DNA of 64,000 nt. Origin: RUG023 sp900315435 (lineage in GTDB: Bacteria; Spirochaetota; Spirochaetia; Sphaerochaetales; Sphaerochaetaceae). Every line of letters starts with the position of its first letter. Positions within the stretch are counted from its first letter, which is position 1. Location: positions 1 through 64,000 of the forward strand of contig CADAJJ010000005.1 of NCBI GenBank assembly GCA_902788205.1, read 5' to 3'. The position numbers and the translations under genes are program-made. The notes beneath the pieces are model-generated. The model did no database searches and had not been told where the DNA came from. It saw nothing but the letters and a program-made list of their open reading frames with translations. Below, piece after piece: positions 34,702 to 42,246 of the stretch.

Positions 34702-35829
34702 TTATCCCTCCACCTCTTGCAGGATGACCATGTCCTCGGGACGGAAAAGCACATCCTTGTGCCCCTTCCCCAACAGGCCGTCCAACTCATCGTTGGAATG
34801 TCCCGCCATCGCCGATGCCTGGGTGCTGTCGTAGTAGGGCACCGCCTTGGCGAAGACCACCCCCTGCTCGTCCTGCACCTGCACCACATCACCGCTGGCG
34901 AAATCGCCGTTCACCTTGACGACTCCGCTGGGAAGCAGGCTCTTATGCTCCAGAAGCGCCTTCTTGGCTCCTTCGTCGACCACGATGGCGCCTTGGTGCG
35001 TGTTGTTCAGAATCCAGCGCTCCTTCTGGCTCAGACGTTTCCTGGGATGGATGTAGGTACCGATCTCCTTGCCGTGGACGATCTTCAGCAGGGCATCCTT
35101 CTTGAAACCACTGGCAATCACCGTGCCGCATCCGGCAAGGGTCGCGATTCTGGCCGCGAGAAGTTTGGTTTTCATGCCACCGGTACTGAACGTGCTGCCG
35201 GCGCCGCCCGCGAAGCCCATCGTCCTGGCATCCAGCGACTCGACGTCGCTGAGCAGCCGCGCTTGGGGATCCTTCTTCGGGTCGGCGGTGTACAGTCCTT
35301 CGATATCGCTGAGAATCACCAGCAAATCGGCGTCGACCTTGCTCGCCACCATGGCGCTCATGCGGTCGTTGTCACCAAAGGCGGTTCCGATTTCCGCGGT
35401 GGAAACGACGTCATTCTCATTGAAGATGGGGATGACGTGGAGCCCAAGCAATGTGAAGACGCTCTCGCGGAGGTGCACGTAGGTCGTGCGGTTGTTCATG
35501 TCGCTGCGGGTCAGGAGGATCTGCGAGCAAATCATCCGGTATTTCTCAAAGGCGGCCCGGTAACTGCTCATCAAAATCGGCTGGCCGATCGAGGCGCAGG
35601 CCTGGCGCATGGGAATCTGCTTGACCGCATCTTTCAGCCCCAACTGCCTGGCCCCCATGCCGACGGCACCGCTGGTGACCAGCAGCACCTGATAGCCTTC
35701 ATCCTCCAGCGTGGCTATCTGGCGCGCGATATCCTCGATCCGTTTCTCGTCAATCACTCCGCCCTCGAGCGAGAGCAGGTTGGTACCGACCTTGACCACC
35801 ACACGGCGGATTTTTCCCCATTGCCTCAT
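34702..35829 (-). CDS. proB: Glutamate 5-kinase
   Basis: 375 residues: an amino-acid kinase domain (residues about 8-255, starting VVVKVGTNLLSLEGG, with VTSGAVGMGARQLGL and FSTGGMKTKLLAA) and a C-terminal PUA domain (about 280-360). It phosphorylates glutamate in the first step of proline synthesis and is usually feedback-inhibited by proline. It overlaps proA by four bases. Confidence 0.96.
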   Translation of the reverse strand: MRQWGKIRRVVVKVGTNLLSLEGGVIDEKRIEDIARQIATLEDEGYQVLLVTSGAVGMGARQLGLKDAVKQIPMRQACASIGQPILMSSYRAAFEKYRMICSQILLTRSDMNNRTTYVHLRESVFTLLGLHVIPIFNENDVVSTAEIGTAFGDNDRMSAMVASKVDADLLVILSDIEGLYTADPKKDPQARLLSDVESLDARTMGFAGGAGSTFSTGGMKTKLLAARIATLAGCGTVIASGFKKDALLKIVHGKEIGTYIHPRKRLSQKERWILNNTHQGAIVVDEGAKKALLEHKSLLPSGVVKVNGDFASGDVVQVQDEQGVVFAKAVPYYDSTQASAMAGHSNDELDGLLGKGHKDVLFRPEDMVILQEVEG

Positions 35830-37112
35830 ATCAGTTCCTTATGCGTGAAGGGCTTCGCGCGCGGTCCCATATAGGTGGCGACCACCTGGCCCGAACCGTC
35901 CAGAAGCCATTTGCTCGTCATCAATCCCATCAACCCCACCGGCCCGCGGGCATGGATCTTGCTGGTGGAGATGCCGACCTCGGCCCCGAGGCCATACCGA
36001 TACCCATCGGCAAAACGGGTCGAGGCATTGACGAACACGTCGGCGGAATCGACCAGCCGCTGGAACAACCGCCCCTTCTCCGGGTCGCTGGTGACAATCG
36101 CGTCGGTATGGTGGGATCCATGGCGGTTGATATGCTCCACCGCTTCTTCAAGAGAACCGACCACGTGGATGTTCAGCTCGAGGGCAAGGTATTCCGTGTC
36201 CCAGTCTCCCTCCTGGCAAGGGACCACGTCCGGCACCCATGCGGCGCATTCGGCATCCCCATGCAGGACAACGCCCTTCTCGCGTAGCGACTTGGCCACC
36301 ATGGGAATGAAGGCGGGCGCCACCTGACGGTTGACCAGAAGCGTCTCGATCGCATTGCAGGCGGAGGGAGCGTTGGTCTTCGCGTCGACGGCAATCGCGC
36401 ACGCCATCTTGAGGTCGGCGTCGCTCTCCACGTAGAGATGGCAGATGCCGCTGGAGTGTCCGAGCACCGGGATGTCGGTATGCTCCATCACATACGAGAC
36501 AAACGAGTTGGAACCCCGGGGGATGATCAGGTCGATATCGTCCCGGGCAGACAGCATGACCGAGACCTCTTCCCTGTTTTCCAACAGGAGGATCCATCCA
36601 TCGCCTACCCGCGTTCCCTTGCAGGAACGTCCAATCGACCCAGCCAGAGCCCTGTTGGTGGAAAGGGCCTCGCTGCCACCTTTGAGGATGATGCCGTTGC
36701 CGCTCTTCACGGCAAGGCTGACTATCTGGACCAGCGCATCCGGCCTTGCCTCAAAGACCATGCCGATGACGCCCAGGGGGACGCTGACCCGGCTCAGGAC
36801 CAGTCCGGTATCCAGCTCGCGCTTTTCCAGCACTCTGCCCATCGGATCCGGCAAGGCGATGATATCGTCGATTCCCATCGACACGGCTTTCCTCTTTTCC
36901 TCATTGAAGACGAGCCGGGCCTTGAGGGCCGGCTTGAGCGCCTCCGCTTCCGCGCGGGACAGGTCCTCGGCATTGGCCGAGGCAATCTCGCCCCAGTCGC
37001 GGACCAGTCCTTCCCTGATACGGGCAAGCAGCTCGTTCCGCTCGTCGAGCGAGGCTGAGGCGAGACGCTTGCTCTGTTCCTTTACCTGGTGCATCTGTTC
37101 ACGAATGGTCAT
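35826..37112 (-). CDS. proA: Glutamate-5-semialdehyde dehydrogenase (gamma-glutamyl phosphate reductase)
   Basis: 428 residues with an aldehyde dehydrogenase fold. Motifs: GVIGMVFEARPDALVQI, LKGGSEALSTNRAL, and the catalytic cysteine in NAPSACNAIETLLV. It reduces gamma-glutamyl phosphate made by ProB. No ribosome-binding site precedes the ATG. A TGG-TATATT extended -10 box ends seven bases before it, so a leaderless transcript is possible. An inverted repeat TTGTTC-N5-GAACAA lies upstream at about 37174-37190. Confidence 0.96.
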   Translation of the reverse strand: MTIREQMHQVKEQSKRLASASLDERNELLARIREGLVRDWGEIASANAEDLSRAEAEALKPALKARLVFNEEKRKAVSMGIDDIIALPDPMGRVLEKRELDTGLVLSRVSVPLGVIGMVFEARPDALVQIVSLAVKSGNGIILKGGSEALSTNRALAGSIGRSCKGTRVGDGWILLLENREEVSVMLSARDDIDLIIPRGSNSFVSYVMEHTDIPVLGHSSGICHLYVESDADLKMACAIAVDAKTNAPSACNAIETLLVNRQVAPAFIPMVAKSLREKGVVLHGDAECAAWVPDVVPCQEGDWDTEYLALELNIHVVGSLEEAVEHINRHGSHHTDAIVTSDPEKGRLFQRLVDSADVFVNASTRFADGYRYGLGAEVGISTSKIHARGPVGLMGLMTSKWLLDGSGQVVATYMGPRAKPFTHKELI

Positions 37113-37233
37113 ACCGCCAAATATACCACAATGGCCCCCGAATAGCTACGTTCGTTCCTCCGGTCAAAGACATCTTGTTCTGATGGAACAAATTACTTCA
37201 CAGTCAAGGAATGGATGAAGCAACTACTTTCAC

Positions 37234-37271
37234 CCAAAAGAAATGCGGTCGCCCCTACCAGGGACGACCGC
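37234..37271 (-). terminator. Terminator of the adenine deaminase gene
   Basis: On the minus strand GCGGTCGTCCC pairs with GGGGCGACCGC (one mismatch) around a short loop, followed by ATTTCTTTT. It lies about 23 bases after the ade stop. Confidence 0.7.
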
Positions 37272-37293
37272 GGGAAAGAAGGGAAGCAGGAAC

Positions 37294-39030
37294 CTAGAGC
37301 TCAAGCGGAACGCGTTTGAATGCGTTCACGTCGAACAGCCCCATATCGGTGATTTTCAGGGCAGGGATGACGGGAAGCGCCATAAAGCAAAGCGTCATGA
37401 GCGGGTCGACATCCTTGTTGACCTTCAGCGTGCCAAAGGCGATCCGGTGCAGTTCCGCCAGCTCGCCAGCCACCTCGCGGGCTGGCTGGTCGGTCATCAA
37501 TCCGGCAATCGGGAGGGCGAGGTCCCCGAGGACCTTGCCATCCTTGGCAAGGGCAACCCCGCCGCCGAGCCTGACCAGGTCCTCGACGGCAATGGCCATA
37601 TCCTGGTCGTTGTCGCCGACGACGATCAGGTTGTGCGAGTCATGGGCGATGCTGATGGCGACCGCTCCATGTTTCAGTCCGTAACCGCGGATCAGGCCAA
37701 GTCCGATGTTGCCGGTGTCGTGATGGCGTTCGATGACGGCGATCTTCAGGATATCGGCCGCCGGGTCATGGATCCAGACACCCTTCTCCACCTTGACGGT
37801 TGCCTCGCCGCTTGCCGTGACCACGCCTCCGGGAATCACGTCGATCACACGCACGCGGTCCTTCTTCAGATGCAGGGCGAGCCGTCCTACCGAGAAATCC
37901 TTGACGTGCATCATCCCCGTCACGTTCTTCGGCTCGATCGCGTCGCTATGCACCTGCAGATACCCGTTCTCCGCCACCTGCCGGCCGAGAATGAAGACCC
38001 GCTGGGGATTGAACTCCTTCAGGTCGTTGAACAGCAGGAAATCGGCCCGACGGCCCGGCGCGATCGCCCCGCGGTCATCGAGGCGGTAGCACTCCGCGGC
38101 GTTGATGGTGGCGATGCAGATCGCGGTAATCGGGTCGAGTCCTCCGGCGACCGCCATGCGCACGTTGTTGTTGATATGGCCTTCGGCAAGAATCGACTTT
38201 GGTTGCCGGTCATCGGTGCAGAACAGGCAACGACGCCAGTTGTTCCCGTCCACCCCGCCCAGGAGTCCGTTCAGGTTCCTGCAGGCGGAGCCTTGGCGCA
38301 ACATGACATACAACCCCAGCCGGATACGCTCACGCAGTTCCTTCGGCGTCTCGCTCTCGTGCGAGGTACGGATTCCGCTGGCCACATAGGCGCTCATTTC
38401 CTTGCCGGAAATCGCGGGGGCGTGCCCGTCGACGATGAGGTCTTTGCTCCTCGCCTCCCAGACCTTGTCCAGCACCGCCTTCTGCCCATTGACCACCCCG
38501 ACGTAATTCATCATCTCCCCCAGGCCAAGGACCCGTGGCTTATCGAGCAGTGGCGCGATCGCCTTCGCGTCCAGGTTCGCCCCGGAGTGCTCGAAACTGG
38601 TGGCGGGAACGCAGGAGGGAATCATCAGCATGACGCTCAGGGCGGCGTGTTCGCTGGAAGAAAGCATGTACTTGATTCCATTGACACCGCACACGTTGGC
38701 GATCTCATGGGGATCGGCGATGACAGTCGTCGTTCCGCAGGGAGTCACAAGGTTGGAGAATTCCGTAGGAGAAAGATGGCTGGACTCGATATGCACATGG
38801 CTGTCGATGAAACCAGGAACCAGATACCTGCCGCCTGCCTCTTCATAGGCGCGAGCCTTTCCCCGCCCGCTTTCCACCGTCCCCGCGATATAGCCCTCGG
38901 AAATCAAAAGGTCGCCGTCGAACCACTCCTTGTTGAAGACATCAAGGATTTTCGCATGACGGATGCAGAGGTCCGCCTCCTTGCGGCCCGAAGCAACCGC
39001 GATGATATTGTCATAGGTTTTCCTGTTCAT
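37294..39030 (-). CDS. ade: Adenine deaminase
   Basis: 578 residues. An amidohydrolase fold with GFIDSHVHIESSHL (metal-binding HxH), DPHEIANVCG, and the C-terminal ADE-specific domain. It converts adenine to hypoxanthine. The ATG at 39030 (MNRKTYDN) has AGAGGAA upstream and is preferred over the longer in-frame extension. It is divergent from an NCS2-family purine permease, a functional pair for adenine uptake and salvage. Confidence 0.95.
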   Translation of the reverse strand: MNRKTYDNIIAVASGRKEADLCIRHAKILDVFNKEWFDGDLLISEGYIAGTVESGRGKARAYEEAGGRYLVPGFIDSHVHIESSHLSPTEFSNLVTPCGTTTVIADPHEIANVCGVNGIKYMLSSSEHAALSVMLMIPSCVPATSFEHSGANLDAKAIAPLLDKPRVLGLGEMMNYVGVVNGQKAVLDKVWEARSKDLIVDGHAPAISGKEMSAYVASGIRTSHESETPKELRERIRLGLYVMLRQGSACRNLNGLLGGVDGNNWRRCLFCTDDRQPKSILAEGHINNNVRMAVAGGLDPITAICIATINAAECYRLDDRGAIAPGRRADFLLFNDLKEFNPQRVFILGRQVAENGYLQVHSDAIEPKNVTGMMHVKDFSVGRLALHLKKDRVRVIDVIPGGVVTASGEATVKVEKGVWIHDPAADILKIAVIERHHDTGNIGLGLIRGYGLKHGAVAISIAHDSHNLIVVGDNDQDMAIAVEDLVRLGGGVALAKDGKVLGDLALPIAGLMTDQPAREVAGELAELHRIAFGTLKVNKDVDPLMTLCFMALPVIPALKITDMGLFDVNAFKRVPLEL

Positions 39031-39047
39031 ATGTTCCTCTTGCCTAG

Positions 39048-39075
39048 AGTCTAGCACACAACCGGAATCTTTCAA
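39048..39075 (-). promoter_or_regulatory. Promoter of ade
   Basis: On the minus strand TTGAAA (39075-39070), a 16-base spacer and TAGACT (39053-39048), with TGC just before the -10 box (extended -10). Confidence 0.5.
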
Positions 39076-39194
39076 GAAAGAATAATTGAGCATTTCATCG
39101 GTACATGAAAAATAAAATTCTTATTTGTCAAATAATTATAATAAAATTTGAGATTTACTTCATTTTCAGAAAAACAATATTTCCACAAATCATG

Positions 39195-39222
39195 TTGCAG
39201 AATAACAAAAATATGCTAGGAT
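39195..39222 (+). promoter_or_regulatory. Promoter of the NCS2 permease gene
   Basis: TTGCAG (39195-39200), a 16-base spacer and TAGGAT (39217-39222) with an extended TGC. The divergent region is very A+T-rich. An inverted repeat TTTCAT-N6-ATGAAA at 39093-39110 could be an operator shared by both promoters. No purine-riboswitch core was seen. Confidence 0.4.
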
Positions 39223-39254
39223 AGTCCATAGAAGAACCGCTAAGGAGTGTTCGT

Positions 39255-40568
39255 ATGGAAAATTTCTTCAAATTGAAAGAAAAAGGAACGGATGTCAAGA
39301 CCGAAATTATGGCGGGTATTACTACCTTCCTGACGATGGCATACATCCTCGCCGTCAACCCTGGCATTCTGAGTCAGGCCGGACTCGCTGGTGAAAAGGT
39401 CTTCGCCGCCACAATCCTCGGCGCCGTGATCGCCACGCTCGTCATGAGCTTGTACGCGAACCTTCCGTTCGCCCTGGCTCCGGGCATGGGACTGAACGCG
39501 TTTTTGACCTATACCGTATGCATGGGCATGCACAAGACCCCGCAGTTCGCCCTGACTGCCGTCTTCGTGGAAGGTTTGATCTTCATCGCGCTGACCGCCT
39601 GCAACGTCAGAGAGGCCATTGTCAACGCCATTCCGGCGAACCTCAAGAAGGCGATCGGAGCCGGTATCGGCATGTTCGTCGCCTTCATCGGTCTGCAGAA
39701 CGCCGGCATCATCGCCGGTGGCGCCACGCTGGTCCAGCTCTCCGACAACTGGTTCAAGGGACCCGCCCTGCTGGCCATGGTCGGCCTGGTCATCACCGGC
39801 ATCCTGATGGCCCGCAAGGTCACCGGAGCCATGTTGCTCGGCATCATCATCACCACCATCATCGGAATCCCGTTCGGCATCACCAAATACTCCGGAGGCT
39901 CCTATGTTCCTCCCGCGCCCTACTTCTTCCCGTTTGATTTCGCCGCTGTCGCCGCCGACCCGTTCGATTTCATCATCGTCATGTTCACCTTCCTGTTCGT
40001 GGATATGTTCGATACGGTCGGAACGCTGATCGGTTGCGCCACCAAGACCAACATGGTCAGGGAAGACGGCTCCATCGAGAACTGCAAGCAGGCCTTGTTC
40101 GCCGATGCGATCGGCACTACCGCTGGCGCGATTTTCGGTACCTCCACCGTCACGACCTTCGTCGAGTCCTCCTCCGGTATCGCAGAGGGCGGACGCACGG
40201 GACTCACCTCCCTGACTGTCGCCGTCCTGTTCCTGCTTTCCTGGTTCCTTTCCCCGCTGTTCCTCTCCATCCCGTCCGCGGCGACCGCGCCGATCCTGAT
40301 CATCGTCGGCGCCTTGATGATGGAGCCGGTCGTCCAGATTGACTGGAAGGACATCACCGAGGCTCTGCCCGCGTTCCTCACCATCCTGTTCATGGTCTGC
40401 GCCTATTCCATCGCCGATGGCATCATGATGGGCATCCTGACCTACGTCCTGATCAACTTCCTGTCCGGACACAAGAACAAGATGAACACCATGATGTGGG
40501 TGCTCTTCGCCCTGTTCCTGCTCAAGGTGATCGCCCGCGCGGCCAGTTTGGCGGCAGCGGCGGCCTGA
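39255..40568 (+). CDS. NCS2-family purine permease (AzgA-like)
   Basis: 437 residues with about 12-14 membrane helices. Family motifs: EIMAGITTFLTMAYILAVNP near the N-terminus, APGMGLNAFLTY, DTVGTLIGCATK and ESSSGIAEGGRTGLT. AzgA-type transporters import adenine, guanine and hypoxanthine with protons. Its divergent partner is adenine deaminase, which fits adenine as a substrate. A strong terminator follows. Confidence 0.93.
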   Translation: MENFFKLKEKGTDVKTEIMAGITTFLTMAYILAVNPGILSQAGLAGEKVFAATILGAVIATLVMSLYANLPFALAPGMGLNAFLTYTVCMGMHKTPQFALTAVFVEGLIFIALTACNVREAIVNAIPANLKKAIGAGIGMFVAFIGLQNAGIIAGGATLVQLSDNWFKGPALLAMVGLVITGILMARKVTGAMLLGIIITTIIGIPFGITKYSGGSYVPPAPYFFPFDFAAVAADPFDFIIVMFTFLFVDMFDTVGTLIGCATKTNMVREDGSIENCKQALFADAIGTTAGAIFGTSTVTTFVESSSGIAEGGRTGLTSLTVAVLFLLSWFLSPLFLSIPSAATAPILIIVGALMMEPVVQIDWKDITEALPAFLTILFMVCAYSIADGIMMGILTYVLINFLSGHKNKMNTMMWVLFALFLLKVIARAASLAAAAA

Positions 40569-40593
40569 CCGAGAACGACAAGCTATCTACCTT

Positions 40594-40627
40594 GGTGGAG
40601 CCGGAGCGATCCGGCTCCACCTTTCTT
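40594..40627 (+). terminator. Rho-independent terminator of the NCS2 permease gene
   Basis: GGTGGAGCCGGA and TCCGGCTCCACC form a perfect 12-bp stem with loop GCGA, followed by TTTCTT. Confidence 0.93.
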
Positions 40628-40678
40628 CACAGACAGGCGCCAATTTCTTTCGTATATTCTCTACAAGGAGGTACGCTT

Positions 40679-40969
40679 ATGGAATACGACGCGTCCCGGT
40701 TGGAGCGCGAGGCCACCACAAGCCTTGTGCTCGGCATTCTTTCCATTGTCTGCGGAATCTCGGGAATGATGCTCATCGGCACCATCCTCGGCATCATCGG
40801 TATCGTCCAAGGTGCGAAAAGCAAGGACTTCAATGGAACCGGCAGGTCTGGCTTTGTCTGCTCGATCATCGGCACGGTAATCAGCAGTTTCTTCATGATC
40901 GTGTTGGTTGCCATGGTGGGGTTCATGGTCCTTCCGATGTTCTGCATGCCGCTCTTTTTCTGGATTTGA
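40679..40969 (+). CDS. Small membrane protein (DUF4190-like)
   Basis: 96 residues with two predicted membrane helices. The first holds ATTSLVLGILSIVCGISG and the second CSIIGTVISSFFMIVLVAMV; a short basic loop with GRSG lies between them. This layout matches DUF4190-type proteins of unknown function. The ATG at 40679 has AAGGAGG seven bases upstream; a longer in-frame ORF from 40496 would run through the terminator. A TATATT -10 box is at 40653-40658. Confidence 0.75.
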   Translation: MEYDASRLEREATTSLVLGILSIVCGISGMMLIGTILGIIGIVQGAKSKDFNGTGRSGFVCSIIGTVISSFFMIVLVAMVGFMVLPMFCMPLFFWI

Positions 40970-40977
40970 TTGCAAAC

Positions 40978-41003
40978 GAGGGCAGACCTTGGAGCCTGCC
41001 CTC
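40978..41003. terminator. Probable terminator hairpin after the small membrane protein gene
   Basis: GAGGGCAG and CTGCCCTC form an 8-bp stem with a 10-base loop, 8 bases after the stop. The T-rich tail is short (TTAC), so efficiency is uncertain. Confidence 0.5.
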
Positions 41004-41208
41004 TTACGCCTAGGAGATTACGCCACCTTGCAGGTGAAGTGAGTTAACTATACCACGAAATGCATCTTAGTCAAGCACAAATCCATACATTGCATATAGA
41101 TATCGTTTTTATTTGATTTAATATGACTTCAAATTCCAATTGTTTTTCCCATAACGAGAAGGAATGAACGTCCTTTGGCTGTGACCCTTCCCGCGCCAGG
41201 GGGAACCG

Positions 41209-41799
41209 CTAGAAAAGCTTCACGAAGACCACCACGCCATCATAGTCCGTGTAGGCCGGAAGCAACGTCTTCTGGTACCCGATACCCACCTCGACCTGAT
41301 AGAACTTGCTTTTGGCCAAGACCGTGCCGACAGCCGGGCGCACCATGACGCCATTGTGCATGCGATAGTAGGTGTTGGAAACGGTGGGAATCTGCACATG
41401 CTGGGCATAATAGCCGGCGTCTAACGTGAAGCTGCTGGAAACACGCTGGCTGTTGAACAGGTTCCATACGAACCGTAAACCACCTTCAATCATGAACTCC
41501 CCGGTAGCATTGCCTCCATTGCCGCTACCGCCTGGCTTTTGCATAATCTCGGTCATGCCGTAGGCCTCGACGCCGTAGACCTCACCTTTCAGACCTAGCG
41601 AAATGCCACCGCCTGGGGCGAAATCGGAGCCACGCACGAAAGCGAAAATCCCGTCTAAATGGAAATCATAGCGGTACTTTTTGGGAAGGACGATTTTCTC
41701 TTCGGTTTCCGCCGGCTGAGGCTCTTTCTTGCTTTTTGCCGCAATCGGGAGGTTGCAGGCGACAAGTAAAGCGAGGATAAAGGTCATACACTTCTTCAT
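41209..41799 (-). CDS. Secreted protein, probable outer-membrane beta-barrel
   Basis: 196 residues. The N-terminus MKKCMTFILALLVACNLPIA is a signal peptide; LVAC could be a lipobox, or cleavage may occur after the later AAA/K site. A Lys/Glu/Pro-rich linker follows, then about eight amphipathic strands (for example FHLDGIFAFVRG, GGLRFVWNLF) ending with VVVFVKLF, a typical terminal barrel strand. Function is unknown. GGAGG precedes the ATG. It is the last of four closely packed genes for exported proteins. Confidence 0.7.
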   Translation of the reverse strand: MKKCMTFILALLVACNLPIAAKSKKEPQPAETEEKIVLPKKYRYDFHLDGIFAFVRGSDFAPGGGISLGLKGEVYGVEAYGMTEIMQKPGGSGNGGNATGEFMIEGGLRFVWNLFNSQRVSSSFTLDAGYYAQHVQIPTVSNTYYRMHNGVMVRPAVGTVLAKSKFYQVEVGIGYQKTLLPAYTDYDGVVVFVKLF

Positions 41800-41803
41800 T
41801 GAC

Positions 41804-42235
41804 TCACCTCCCTACAAACGAAAACTCGTTTTGGAAACTATCACATTTCAATTTCAGTGTCCGAGGACCTTTCTCCTTGCTTGCTTCATAGCTGAAATCT
41901 ATCGTCACCTCGCCGCCACCCGGCACGAAACCAGCCGAAAAAGTGATTGTACCTGAACTTTCCAACAAATCGAGATGGTCATATGCAATCGCGTATGTAC
42001 CAGCGACAGTATCTGATTCATCCTGCGGAATGAGGATGTAATTGTTGTCTGCTCCCAACGTCAAATCATAGGCGAAAATTCCTTGGATTGAGCTTGCGAC
42101 CTGCCAATGGCCGACAAGCAGATTGGGATTGTCTCCGGTAAATGTCGGCACGATATCCTTCAGCGCATCGATATCGTTGCACGCCATGAGCACGTAGGAA
42201 AGAAGAAGCAGTAGTGTTCCAAGTCTCTTTCGCAT
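41804..42235 (-). CDS. Lipoprotein with lipocalin-like domain
   Basis: 143 residues. Signal peptide ending in the lipobox VLMAC (Cys about residue 19). The mature part reads like a small lipocalin-type barrel: LLVGHWQVASSIQG, YDLTLGADNNYILIP, then GTYAIAYDHLDLLESSGTIT. The ligand is unknown. The ATG at 42235 is preferred to the in-frame GTG at 42250 because of the GGAG upstream. It lies 11 bases after the fibronectin-type lipoprotein gene. Confidence 0.75.
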   Translation of the reverse strand: MRKRLGTLLLLLSYVLMACNDIDALKDIVPTFTGDNPNLLVGHWQVASSIQGIFAYDLTLGADNNYILIPQDESDTVAGTYAIAYDHLDLLESSGTITFSAGFVPGGGEVTIDFSYEASKEKGPRTLKLKCDSFQNEFSFVGR

Positions 42236-42246
42236 TCCACTCCTCC

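Noticed and set aside
37243..39054. 603-codon open frame on the plus strand opposite ade
   Set aside because: Adenine deaminase on the minus strand is certain; the opposite translation has no recognisable features.
39031..39254. Purine riboswitch upstream of the NCS2 permease
   Set aside because: The conserved three-way junction core and loop sequences of purine riboswitches are absent, and the predicted promoter leaves only a short leader.
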